The position numbers and the translations under genes were made by a program. Shown here piece after piece: positions 53,690 to 64,000 of a stretch of 64,000 nt of DNA. This stretch comes from Gossypium raimondii (taxonomy: Eukaryota; Streptophyta; Magnoliopsida; Malvales; Malvaceae): the NCBI RefSeq assembly GCF_025698545.1, contig NC_068577.1, forward strand, positions 7,269,501-7,333,500. Reading direction: 5' to 3'. Under the pieces are notes generated by a model. The model was not told the origin of the DNA. It saw only the letters and a list, made by a program, of their open reading frames with translations, and made no database searches. The number at the start of each line of letters is the position of its first letter. Position 1 is the stretch's first letter.

Positions 53690-55333
53690 AATGTCTTAAA
53701 TTCAAACCCAATGTATATCGGTTCTAAAAGTAGGTCATATTCATAGCTTAATTATGTTATTATTTATTTTAATTTTGTATTTAATGAATATTTTTGTGAA
53801 TTATTTTGAAATAATGGTAAAAAGACATTGGATAATAAAACCGAGTAAAAGTATTTTTAAATTGTAGTTCTTATTTTACTATGACAACTCGTAAGTGAGG
53901 TTCAAAGAGAGTTACAATTATTGACAAACAATATAACATTGACAGAGATGTTCATTAGCAGACAAATCTTTACAAGAACACCTTTGCGCCATTGCGGAAG
54001 CTCCATACTTTGCATTAATGGCTTCAAAACATTCGAAAGCTCCATTGGGACCACATGATCCTGATATTTGCATTGTTGTTGGGCAAAACTTGGGATCCCC
54101 TACAAAGCATATTCCACTAAATTTCATCAACAAAATCACAAAACAATTAAATTTTATCATCCATTTTTTTCTCAGCCAAAGTAATATTTTATTAAAATCC
54201 CAAAAGAGAACTAACAGAAGGGTTAGTGAAACAAAAGGCAAACAAAATCCAACACCTAAAAACATCAACAACATAACGACAATAAGCACAAACACAAACA
54301 CTCTAAAAAAGAACAATTTCTTTGTTTTGATTTTATTTATGTTGATCAATTCATTTCTAAAATATTGAATATAAATATACTCATCTTTTTATTCTAGTAT
54401 GTGGAATCATTAATTAATCTCATTATTTTTTAATTGTAGAATAATAAAATACCTTCGGATGGAGAAAGTAAAGCTAACCAAAGAAGAGTACAAAGAATGG
54501 AGATGGCAATAGACTTCTTCATGATTTTTTTGTTTAATTTTGTGTTTTCCTAAGTATTTGATTGTGTGAATGCTTCTAAGAAATTATTATCAAATTTATA
54601 GTTGCTTTGGAAATAATATTTCTCTATATTCGGTAAGGTAAGATTTTAGAAAATTTCAGATTAATTATTTTACCATATATATTTAGTGTTTATTTGGAAA
54701 TATTTTTTAAGATTTCTATAGTTATTATTTTCGTTTATTTGGTAAGGTGAGGTTTTAAAAATATAAGTATTAATTATTTCACTATATATATTTGAATGTT
54801 TATTTGGAAAATTTAATCAAGATATTTATTGTTATTTGTTTCTTATTTTATTTGATTTTAGGATTTAGGAATAATTTTTCATTAGTTTTGATTAGGTTAT
54901 ATGTGCTTTCTTATTATTTATGTTTTTTTTATATTTTGTTCATCTTATATATTATTGGACTAATTTGTGATTGCATTTTCTTTGTTATAGATTTGAGGAA
55001 GAATGGAAAATGGGAAGTCTGGTTGGTTTATGAAAATACAAAATTTCTATTTTAGTAATGCAAACATATTTGATACCTTTTTATACTCGAATATGAGATA
55101 TAAAATAATATATTAATATGGATCTAAACCAAGATAATAGATTTATATTTGAGAGCTATTTAAAAGAAGGTAATAATAAAATTTCACATTTATCATTTGA
55201 GGCGAGTATTTGGTACCTTGTTTAGTTTATGAAAATAAAACAATTTCTTTTTCAATAATGAAAACATATTTGGTACCTTTTTTATAATGAACGTATGAGA
55301 AATAAAATAAAAAATTCTTATATTATTATGAAT
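53690..55333. repeat. Duplicated block, copy 1 (with defensin-like gene)
   Basis: This block is matched by about 62410-64000 through coding, intron and about 800 bp of upstream sequence. Copy 1 is bounded on the left by the gypsy element's target site and on the right by the LTR at 55336. Copy 2 runs off the window. A two-unit internal tandem duplication of about 105 bp (54631-54842, TTTGGTAAGGT...TTATTTGGAAA) lies in the upstream region of both copies, so it predates the block duplication. Confidence 0.85.
53918..54522 (-). CDS. Secreted cysteine-rich peptide, defensin-like (SCRL/DEFL type), copy 1
   Basis: The CDS is complement(53918..54099, 54453..54522), 83 aa. Exon 1 encodes the signal peptide (MKKSIAIS followed by a Leu-rich core ending SPSEG). 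The 353-bp intron has a GTATTTT donor and a TTTGTAG acceptor. The mature part has eight cysteines spaced C-9-C-7-C-16-C-1-C-9-C-1-C-3-C. The Gly-containing GSCGPNG and paired CSC/CQC motifs resemble plant SCR-like defensin-like peptides. Such peptides act outside the cell in defence or in pollen-pistil signalling; which one applies here is unknown. One gene-per-intron-after-signal-peptide structure is typical of the family. A near-identical paralogue lies at 62602-63193. Confidence 0.78.
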
Positions 55334-55335
55334 CT
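54523..55335. promoter_or_regulatory. Upstream region of defensin-like copy 1
   Basis: AT-rich DNA conserved with the region upstream of copy 2. The ORF at 54792-55055 is a chance frame, since the matching part of copy 2 is not open. No defined promoter element was assigned. Confidence 0.4.
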
Positions 55336-58300
55336 TGTAACCTTCCTTACCTGACCTAGACGTTACGATCGAATTCGAAAATTTACATCAAAAGATTATA
55401 TTGGCCATCGAAATGGCCTAGTAAAAACCATTAGAGTTTACAAAACAATCTTTTTAAAACATTTGTTTACTCATGTAGAAAAACTTAGTGTGTATAAAAA
55501 AGGTAAAATTTCTTTCAAAAAACCGCTTGATTTTAATGATTACTTTGCAAAAATTGATTTCTAATTTTATATGTTTTTCAAATCTCATTTACATAATAGT
55601 GCAAATGAAAAATGATATTCGACATAGTTTTAATTAAAATCTAATTTCATGTATCATAAGTTTATTATCCAAGTTTCAAAAATCTAAACAACTATAATGC
55701 CATGCATGCCAAAATAAACCCTAAATCTAAATCTAAGTCTCATGTCACAATTCAAATAAAATAATACAGTTTTCGAATAACAAAAATTTCAATTAATAAG
55801 TATAAAATACTTTTATTTAAAATCCATCCGAGCTGAGCCCTCCGAATGCCGAGTCCGCACCTTGACCTTGAGAATTATCTGTAAAGATGGAAATTAAAGA
55901 GGGTGAGCTTTAAGAAGCTCAATGTGACTCTCTGCACAAGAAAATCAATGTAAAACAATAGACAAAACATACGAACTAACAATTCTTAGAATAATCACAA
56001 TCGTACAGCAATTCAGAGTATCAGTTTTTCATATTAACATATAAGTATAATATTTTAAAATTCACAGTTTTCCATGAACATGCTTATGAATAGCAATGCA
56101 ATTTCAGTTTATCCGGAAGGATCCTTCCCGACTCTACTAAACACTACAGTAAGAGTTCCCAAGAACTCATCTATCCCTATACACCGTGTTGTGGATAAAC
56201 CACCACTAATTTGCAGATAAACTGTCAGTAAAAATTGTGCGTAAACCACTAATATTTTCAGATAAAATGATTACAGATGAACCGCCACTAAGTTGTGGAT
56301 GAACCACTAGTGTTTGCAGATTATTAAACTGTCACTATTTCATCCGTTCATATCATCTCACCCCATGTAATGTATTATGACATGCTTGTAACAGAACAAT
56401 GCATAAATAGTAGACATGCTTAACATGTATTCACTTCAACAGTAGTAGTAGACATGCTTAACATGTACTTAGTAGGACAAAAACAATAATAGCAGTAACG
56501 GTTTATCAAAATTACAGTGATAGTAGACATGTAATATTAATATATCATACAATATAACAGTAGTAATTCAATCATTAAATAACATATTCCCGAACAAAAA
56601 TAACATCAGAGACTTAATTGAGTGAATAAAAACCTTAAAAATAATTCAAGGACTATATAAGGACTAAATTAAAAAATTCAAAAATTTTAGGGTGAAACTG
56701 TAAAATAGAGATCACACGGTTGTATGGCCTGACCGTGTAATAGCTTGATGTCTTGTGGAAATTGATAATTTACTATACATGAAGGACAAGGTTGTGCGAC
56801 AGGCCGAGTAATGATTGAGGTCGTATGGGAGATGAACTACCCTATGATTTTCAGGGGCACATGGTCATGCGGTCAACTCGTGTAGTCTACATGTCCATGT
56901 GACTTTAAGCCTACACACAATAACCACCAATTCATGGAAAAGACTCACACACCTTTCACCATGGGTTAAATTGACGTTCCTTACAATCAATTTTGGTCCG
57001 GTTCGCCTAGACCCGTGTTTCAAATGACAACCATACAAATATTCATATGTTAAATTCAACGGTAGGGATTTCGCAAAAATCTGAAAGAAATCAGTTAAAT
57101 GGATATACAAGATCTATTCATTGAGACGAAGTGTACTTATCGATTCTGGGCAAAGGTAACGAGTGTTTATTGATGATGATTCTAAATACCAATAGAAATT
57201 AAACGAACACAGAATGATTTGGTAGGGGAAAGAAAAATAATTAACAACCTAATGATGAAAAATACGGTTCAAAGATGAGGAAAAAGAAAAGAAAAAGAAG
57301 ATGGAGAGAAATTTCTAATAGATTTTGAAAAGAGGCAAGATGTAGAATCTAATTAGGAAAGAATTGGTTAAATGCCTAGAGTTTGTAAACCCTAGGGGTG
57401 GCACATACAATTTACCCCAAGGCTTGCCGAATTCACAAAAATCAAAGGGGAATGAGGGGTTTGAACTTGTGACTTCTAAGAAAGGGCACTAACACTTAAC
57501 CATTAAGCCTTAAGTTCATTTGTTGCTTAATTTAGACACGGAACTATACATATATTTTGGGGTGTCACAATTGGGCTATCAAAAATAATAAAAATATGAG
57601 AGGGAGGCAGCTCGAACCTAAGGTCTCTAGGAAGGGGGATTAACTCTTAACCTTTAGGCAAATAACTTTCCTTTTGAACAAATGTACAATGATAACCTAA
57701 TAAATCGGGGCGTGACCACTCTCGGTTTCACAAACCCAATTCTACTAACTCGATATTTGGGATGCGACAACTCTCCCTTTTAAAAATAAAATTCGTCCCT
57801 GAAATTTCCTTGCTGACATGCCAGTTGCTTAGCCACAAAATCAGTTATCCCTTTTTTTAAACCAACCATCACACTTTCGCTACACAACTCTAATTTGAAT
57901 GCAGTTCCAGGAAATACTTCTCCTTAAACCTCCAACGAGCTTCTCTTGAAAATCCTAGTCACTACCACAGGCTATCCCAAAAGACTAACTACAATAACTT
58001 CACAAACAATTTCCAAAAAGATATAAACAACTGTTATTCTTCCTGAGAGTTTGTCTACAACTTTCAGATATAACAGTAACTAAGCCAAAATCATCATCAG
58101 AGTCTCGTATTTAATTTCTTTAAATAATTTTATTTTTTAAAAGTTTGTGGCATGGTTTATCCCGAAATACCCTTTTTAAGACATGCATATAGACTCATTC
58201 AAAATTCCACAATTCAGGTTTTGAAAATTTGACTCTAATACCACCAAATGTAACATCCCTCACCCTGCCTAGACGTTACGGTCGAATTCAAAAGATCACA

Positions 58301-59507
58301 TTGGTCACTGAAATGACCTAGTAAAAACTATCAGAGTTTATAAAATAGTCTTTTTAAAACATTTGTTTACTCAAGTAGAAAAACTTATTGTGTTTCCAAA
58401 AGGTATAGTTTCTTTCAAAAAGCTGGTTGATTTTAATGATTACTTTGCAAAAGTTGTTTTCCAATTTCATATGTTTTTTAAATCTCATTTACATAATAAT
58501 GTAATTGAAAAGTTATATTTGACATAGTTTTAATTAAAAACCAGATTTCATGTATCATAAATTTACTATCCAAGTTTCAAAAATCTAAACAACTATAACT
58601 CTATGCATGCCAAAATAAACCCAAAACCTAAGTCCCATGTTAGAGTCCAAATAAAATAATACAATTTCCAAATAACAGAAATTTCAATTAATAATTCTAA
58701 AATACTTTTATTTAAAAATTATCCAAGCTAAGCCCTCCAAATGCCAAGTTCGCGCCTTAACCTTGAGGATTATCTGTAAAGATGGAAAATATAGGGGGTG
58801 AGCTTTAAGAAGCTTAGTGTGAGTCTTTTCACAAGAAAATCAGTGTAAAACAGTAGACATAGCATACGAACTAACAATTCTTAGAATAATCACAATTGTA
58901 TAGCAATTCAGAGTATTGATTTTTAGGATCAACACATCAGTACAATATTTCAAAATTCACAGTTTTGCATGAACATGCTTATGAATGGCAATGCAATTTC
59001 AGTTTATCCGGAAGGATCCTACCCAACTCCGCTACACAATACAATAAGAGTTCCTAATAACTCATCCATCCCTACATGCCGCGTTGTGGATAAACCACCA
59101 CTAATTTGCAGATAAACTGTCAGTAAAAATTGTGCATAAACCACAATATTTTCAGATAAAAAGATTACAGATGAACCGCCACTAAGTTGTGGATGAACCA
59201 CTAGTGTTTGTAGATTATTAAACTGTCACTATTTCATCCGTTCATATCATCTTACCCCATGCAATGCATTATGACATGCTTGTAACAGAAAATTTCAGAA
59301 ATAGTAGACATGCTTAACATGTATTCAGTTAAACAGTAGCAGTAGACATGCTTAATATGTACTCAATAGGGCAGAAGTAGTAATAGCAGTAACTGTTTAT
59401 TAGAATTACTATGACAATAGACATGTAACATTCACATATCATACAATATAATAATAACAATTCAATCATTAAATCACAGATTCCCGAATAAACATAATAT
59501 TAGAGAC
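55336..59507 (-). mobile_element. Gutted gypsy relative: LTR, 479-bp interior, truncated LTR
   Basis: The left LTR is 55336-57769 (2434 bp; TGTAACCTTCC...GGGATGCGACA). The interior 57770-58248 keeps only the two ends of a retrotransposon: a minus-strand polypurine region (57770-57785) with the adjacent end-of-pol-like text, and a primer binding site (58246-58231, TGGTGGTATTAGAGTC on the minus strand, close to the initiator-Met tRNA type). The right LTR starts at 58249 (TGTAACATCCC) and breaks off at about 59507 after GATTCCCGAA. Gag-pol is absent. Its LTRs are related to those of the element at 43088-53570. Confidence 0.82.
57461..57665 (-). repeat. Two tRNA-like A/B-box segments in tandem in the LTR
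   Basis: On the minus strand, a copy with A-box-like GGTTAAGAGT (57653-57641) and B-box-like GGTTCGAGCT (57620-57611), then a second with TGGTTAAGTGT (57503-57492) and GTTCAAACC (57468-57460). They match the single segment in the other gypsy element's LTRs (45490-45424). Confidence 0.5.
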
Positions 59508-61081
59508 CGATTAGACATATATAATTATGGCTCAAATGATCTATAATTATGCTCCAACTTTTCATCTATTAATTATAAACTTATTTAGTCACGAAGTGAT
59601 TCTACTATAGTATCGTGATTGAGCTTTCCCTAATTAGATATCATTACAAAAGTTACTCGACTAGTGCTCGTCCGATGACCTTGTCATAAGCATGTTACCC
59701 TTGTAGGATATACTTAATCGTTTAATCTTATTTTATCTCATGGTAACCATTACATCTTCCATCATGAAAAGTCAATTACTATCAAATAGTAATTAAGTCA
59801 TTAGTCACGAAGATAAATGATTCATGGCCACGTTTACTTTTTATCTATCATGTAACGCCAATGAAAGGATATCATTTACCTATTTCTTGGACTATGAATT
59901 CCACTGTTGTGAATTACTCAACATATTGCAGAAGTCGTATACGTAATGCACTAGCTTTTAGTTCCTTATCTATTTGAATTCAGGCTTTTACTTTCATCAA
60001 TGTATACGAGTCATGCATACGGAGTCCATCATCCATTTAGGATTAATGTATGCCACCCTATGAATGTCACAAGTGAATAAATGCATAAATGGATTTAGGA
60101 TCTATTCTATTTAAGTCATGTCCGATGTACTGTCTGTCCAGTCAGTCACATCTATGTCTCTATCGTTTGGGAGTCATCCACTCTGATGCTCAAGAAAAAT
60201 TATCTCTCCAATTGGACTTGATAAATGACAAATCGGTCTTTCATTCGATTTGCTCATTTTCGATTAGACTAAAACATTTTTAAGGTTATCTGACGATCCG
60301 ATCACTTAATACCACTTAGTATTAGTTAAATATTAGATAACTAGTAAGCCAATATTTTCTTCCATTTTGCTTCGCATACAAAAACCATTGAGGACAATAT
60401 AAAAAGGATATTAATGTAATTAATGGATATTATTATTAAATCAATTTGTTTGAAAAATACAAGTGTATATAGACGAAAATACAAGCAAAAAGTCATTTTA
60501 ACCATTCATTTAATTTTCGTCTTTTTTAGCTCTTGAACTTACATTTTTTTGTTAAATTACTCAAAAATGGAGGGAAAAATGAACATTTGTTAACTTTGCT
60601 GGCAGTGCATACACTTAGGTTGCTATGCGGATGACATGTCAACATTTAATTACTTTTTTAAAATTTTAAAATATTGAATCTATAATTTTAATAATTTTTA
60701 ATATTTAAAATAATTTTTTGATATTTTTAAATTTTAAAAAATTAATTAATGTTGATATGTCATCTATGTGGCAATCCACATGTATGCCACATCAGCAAAG
60801 TTAAAAAATAATAATATTTTCATCCATTATGAGACTAAAATGATTTATTTTATAAAGTTAGTCAAATTAGTCACTAAGCCAAATAAAAACTAATTACATT
60901 TTCATTACCATGGTGATCACAGGATTACCAAATCACAACTGGTTAGCTTCAATATAAATAAGATAAATTAAAAGAACCAAAAGCATGCTTCAATGTGATT
61001 AAATCACACACCAAATAAATTCAAGCTTTCAAAAATATGGTCAGCAAAATAATTTATTAGATTAACAGATCAAATGCATTC
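59508..61081. other. Unassigned region after the truncated LTR
   Basis: Moderately AT-rich with no recognised ORF. The part at 59510-60480 has balanced, LTR-like text (for example CATGCATACGGAGTCCATCATCC) and may be part of another retrotransposon, perhaps copia, but no termini or domain support this. The part at 60480-61080 is AT-rich spacer. Confidence 0.35.
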
Positions 61082-61402
61082 CTAATGGTCAAAAGAACAC
61101 TGAACTTCGTAGTTACTTCTATGTGCACAACGGATTTGAAGAGCTTCGACGTCGAAGGAATCAAAGCGTGGTTCAATGCGGATCAAACAGTGCTCCAGAT
61201 TATCGTTCTCTTTGGAGTCTACCACAGATCGATGCGGTACATCATCATTGCCATCACCATTTTCCTCATACTCGCCTTCGCTTGGAAACACCCATCGAAA
61301 TTTTAACGAATCCGTCAAGGCTAATCCTACTCTTCTATTGATCTCTCTTTATTTGCCCGAAGATGAGCCTCTACAACTACCAACACTGACCTCCTCCGCC
61401 AT
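61082..61402 (-). pseudogene. KUP/HAK/KT potassium transporter (KUP7-like) first-exon fragment
   Basis: Reading from the ATG at 61402 (MAEEVSVGS), one frame with a single stop (TAA, codon 18) continues through FRWVFPSEGEYEENG, an acidic stretch, and RIEPRFDSFDVEALQIR..AHRSNYE, then stops at 61082. This is the cytosolic N-terminus that precedes the first membrane helix in KUP7-type transporters (assignment from memory). Everything after it, including all membrane segments, is missing. It is a stray gene fragment among transposons, with an (AT)n tract on its upstream side. Confidence 0.5.
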
Positions 61403-61405
61403 GAG

Positions 61406-61409
<4 letters not shown>

Positions 61410-61446
<37 letters not shown>
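61410..61446. repeat. (AT)n microsatellite
   Basis: About 18 AT units, directly upstream (in the sense of the fragment) of the KUP7-like pseudogene start. Confidence 0.95.
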
Positions 61447-61448
<2 letters not shown>

Positions 61449-61689
61449 AGATCAAGACAATAGTACTATAAAGTTAAAAAAAAGAATATATTAAATAACT
61501 CTTCATTTTCTTATTTAAATTTTAAAATTGCACAATCTTTAGGTTTAAAATTTTAAAAAGAATATATTTTATTATCTATTTTAATTTAATTTATTGTTAC
61601 ATGATTTTAATATATTTATGTATATAATTTATTTTTATGTTTTAAAAACCCATAGTTATATAGACAGCATTAATCGAAAAGTAACTATA

Positions 61690-62195
61690 TTTACTATTTG
61701 GACTAATTAATAACATTATAAAAATATAGGGCCAAATTTATATTAAAATTAAAGTATAGAGAAAAACTCTTAAATTTAGACATATTAGAGAGGGCAAACC
61801 TAAAATTTAACCATTTTGGTAAAATGCAAAAAGAGGGAGAATTATAACCTAAAAATAGAGGGAGCAAAATTCCGATTTAACCATTGTTAACATAATGTAA
61901 ATAAAAATGGATGAATGGAAGGACACGTGTTAAAGCAGGAACGTCCTTTTAGACCTTCCTTTTATACATAGGTATATAGATATATAGGCAGAATATAGTC
62001 CTATGGAAACCCATTTTTATATATTAAAAACATATTATTTGATAAAAATCGGAAGACAAAAAAAACCGACCGTTAAATATTTTATAAGTTTTTAAATGAA
62101 TTTTATAAAATTTTAATTATTATTTAATTATTGTCGAACTAATAATCAAACTGATTCAACAAAAGTCAATAATTTAATTATACAAAATCAATAAT
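61690..62195 (+). repeat. Repeat copy that preserves the Helitron empty site
   Basis: It matches 38115-38389 on its left and 41740-41941 on its right. The junction at 61974/61975 is uninterrupted, while in the other copy the Helitron separates the two halves. The repeat itself is AT-rich (ACTATTTGGACTAATTAATAA; GGACACGTGTTAAAGCAGG) and of unknown class. Confidence 0.75.
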
Positions 62196-62214
62196 CCTTA
62201 ATCGAGGCTAGCAT

Positions 62215-62396
62215 CGTCGGCGGCTATGGGTAAGAATGACTGCGGCAATTCGATTTGGGGAGTCGGAAGAAACATTAGGAGATGTAACATTGAGCAAGCT
62301 GAATTATGGGCTATTTATGATGGCCTCCAATATGCATGGAAGGCAAAATGGACAAACGTCATCGCATAAATAGATTGTGTTCTTGCTATTTATACA
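62215..62396 (+). pseudogene. LINE RNase H domain fragment
   Basis: A short frame reads GKNDCGNSIWGVGRN, then EQAELWAIYDGLQYAWKAKW, then an in-frame stop and IDCVLAI. This is the EAELWAI..DGL..AW pattern of the RNase H domain at the end of plant non-LTR retrotransposon polyproteins. It is far too short to be functional. Ends and target duplication were not found. Confidence 0.7.
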
Positions 62397-62409
62397 TTAT
62401 TAATGTTTC

Positions 62410-64000
62410 AAATATAGACCCCATGTAATATCATATTCATAGCTGTTTATTTTAATTTTGCTTTTAATACAATATTTTTATGAGTTATTTTTAAATAGTA
62501 GTTAAAGAGCATTGGTTAATAAAATTGAGAAAAAGTATTTTTAAATTGTACTACTTATTTTATTATGGCAACCCGTAAATGAGGTTTAAAGATAATTACA
62601 ATTATTGACAAACAATATAACATTGACAAAGATGCTCACTAGCAGACAAATCTTTACAAGAACACCTTTGCGCCATTGCGGAAGCTCCATACTTTGCATT
62701 AATGGCTTCAAAACATTCGAAAGCTCCATTGGGACCACATGATCCTGATATTTGCATTGTTGTTGGGCAAAACTTGAGATCCCCTACAAAGCATATTCCA
62801 CTAAATTTCATCAACAAAACCACAAAACAATTAAAATTTATCATCTATTTTTTTCTCGACCAAAGTAATATTTTATTAAAATCCCAAAAGAGAACAGAAG
62901 GGTTAATGAAACCAAAGACAAACAAAATCCAACACCTAAAAACATCAACAACATAACGACAATAAACACAAACACAAACACTCTAAAAAAGAACAATTTC
63001 TTTATTTTGGTTTTATTTATGTTGATCAATTTCATTTCTAAAATATTGTATATAAATTTTATTCTAGAATATGGAATTATTAATTCATCTCATTGGTTAT
63101 TTAATTGTAGAATAATAAAATACCTTTGGATGGAGAAAGTAAAGCTACCAGAAGAAGAGTACAAAGAATGGGAATGGCAATAGACTTCTTCATGATTTTT
63201 TGTTTAATTTTGTGTTTTCCTAAGTATTTAATTGTGTGAATGCTTCTAAGAAGTTGTTATCAAATTTATAGTTGCTTTGGAAATAATATCTCCTATATTT
63301 GGTAAGGTAAGATTTTAGAAAATATAGTATTAATTATTTCACCATATATATTTAGTGTTTATTTGGAAATATTTTTAAAAAAATTTCTATAGTTATTATT
63401 TCCTTTTATTTGGTAAGGTGAAGTTTTAAAAATATAAGTATTAATTATTTCACCATATATATTTGAGTGTTTATTTGAAAATTTTAATCAAGATATTTAC
63501 AGTTTTTGTTTCTTATTTTATTTGATTTTAGGATTTAGGCCTAATTTTTTATTAGTTTTGATTAGGTTATATGGACTTTCTTATTATTTATTTTTTTAAA
63601 TATTTTGTTCATCTTATATATTATTGGACTAATTTGTGATTGCATTTTTAATCGTTATAGATTTGATGAAGAATGGAAAATGGGAAGCCTATTTGGTTTA
63701 TGAAAATACAACAATTTCTATTTTAGTAATGCAAACATATTTGATACCTTTTTATACTCAGAATATGATAAATAAAATAATATATTAATATGGATCTAAA
63801 ACAAGATAATAGATTTATATTTAAGAGCTATTTAAAAAGAAGGTAATATTGAGAATTTCACATTTATCATTTGAGGTAAGTGTGTGATACACTGTTGGTT
63901 TATGAAAATAAAACAATTTCTCTTTTAATAATGAAAACATATTTGGTACCTTTTTTTATAATCAAAGTATGAAAAATAAAATAAAAAATTCTTATATTAT
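62410..64000. repeat. Duplicated block, copy 2 (partial in window)
   Basis: Second copy of the 53690-55333 block in the same orientation. It runs to the window edge. The last shared text, AAAAAATTCTTATATTAT, is also where copy 1 nears its LTR boundary, so the true right end is unknown. Confidence 0.85.
62602..63193 (-). CDS. Secreted cysteine-rich peptide, defensin-like, copy 2
   Basis: The CDS is complement(62602..62783, 63124..63193), 83 aa, with the same exon lengths (70 and 182 nt) and splice sites as the copy at 53918-54522. All eight cysteines and their spacing are kept. Differences seen are in the signal peptide (Ser to Pro, Trp-Leu to Leu-Val, Glu to Lys near the cleavage region) and two in the mature part (Pro to Leu before the first Cys, Asn to Ser between the two CxC motifs). 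The intact frame in both copies suggests neither has been dead for long. Its function is unknown; it is probably apoplastic. Confidence 0.78.

Noticed and set aside
54792..55055. 87-codon hydrophobic ORF as a membrane protein gene
   Set aside because: The frame is not open in the matching region of duplicated copy 2 and consists of AT-rich Phe/Leu/Ile codons.
59510..60480. Copia-type LTR
   Set aside because: The text looks LTR-like, but no TG..CA ends, target duplication, primer site or pol fragment supports it.

Overview
The window is nuclear DNA of a flowering plant. Genes have many introns with GT..AG borders, intergenic DNA is very AT-rich, and nested LTR retrotransposons, a PIF/Harbinger, a MULE, a Helitron, a LINE and a MITE fill the gaps. 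The best guess is a eudicot of the Malvaceae, most likely cotton (Gossypium). That rests on recognised protein sequences and on LTRs carrying clustered CACACGG/CCGTGTG motifs; it is an inference, not proven.

Layout. (1) 1-6 kb: a decayed MULE (mudrA-like, minus) faces a plant-mobile-domain ORF (plus) that is split by a solo LTR (594-2843). (2) 6817-13373: a PIF/Harbinger element with TAA target duplications, TIRs, a broken transposase and a broken Myb/SANT partner ORF. (3) 14-36 kb: a compact gene island with five intact host genes: an FRS5-like FAR1-family factor (+), an mTERF6-like organelle factor (-), a small P-class PPR protein (+), a complete 22-exon phototropin 2 (-), and AKR2, an ankyrin chaperone for chloroplast outer-membrane proteins (-). 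Every coding splice junction of PHOT2 and AKR2 was followed by eye and stays in frame (950 and 366 aa). FRS5, mTERF6 and the PPR gene appear collinear with Arabidopsis At4g38180-At4g38150. (4) 36-43 kb: degenerate repeats, a 3.35-kb Helitron carrying an EXO70-like gene fragment (its empty site survives in a paralogous copy at 61974/61975), and a LINE-like insertion with a 15-bp target duplication. (5) 43088-53570: a minus-strand Ty3/gypsy chromovirus with perfect 5-bp target duplications, broken by two solo LTRs and a large deletion. (6) 53.6-64 kb: two copies of a roughly 1.6-kb block, each encoding an 83-aa secreted cysteine-rich (defensin-like) peptide. Between them lie a gutted relative of the gypsy element, a KUP7-like potassium-transporter fragment and a LINE RNase H fragment.

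Functional theme. Four of the five island genes act in light signalling or organelles: PHOT2 (blue light, chloroplast movement), mTERF6 and the PPR (organelle RNA), AKR2 (delivery to the chloroplast envelope). FRS5 belongs to the family that includes the phytochrome-A factors FHY3 and FAR1. They are ordinary separate genes, not an operon. No unknown multi-gene system was recognised. The most informative signals are transposon structures dated by target duplications and empty sites, Pol III-like A/B boxes inside the gypsy LTRs, and the defensin-like gene duplication.
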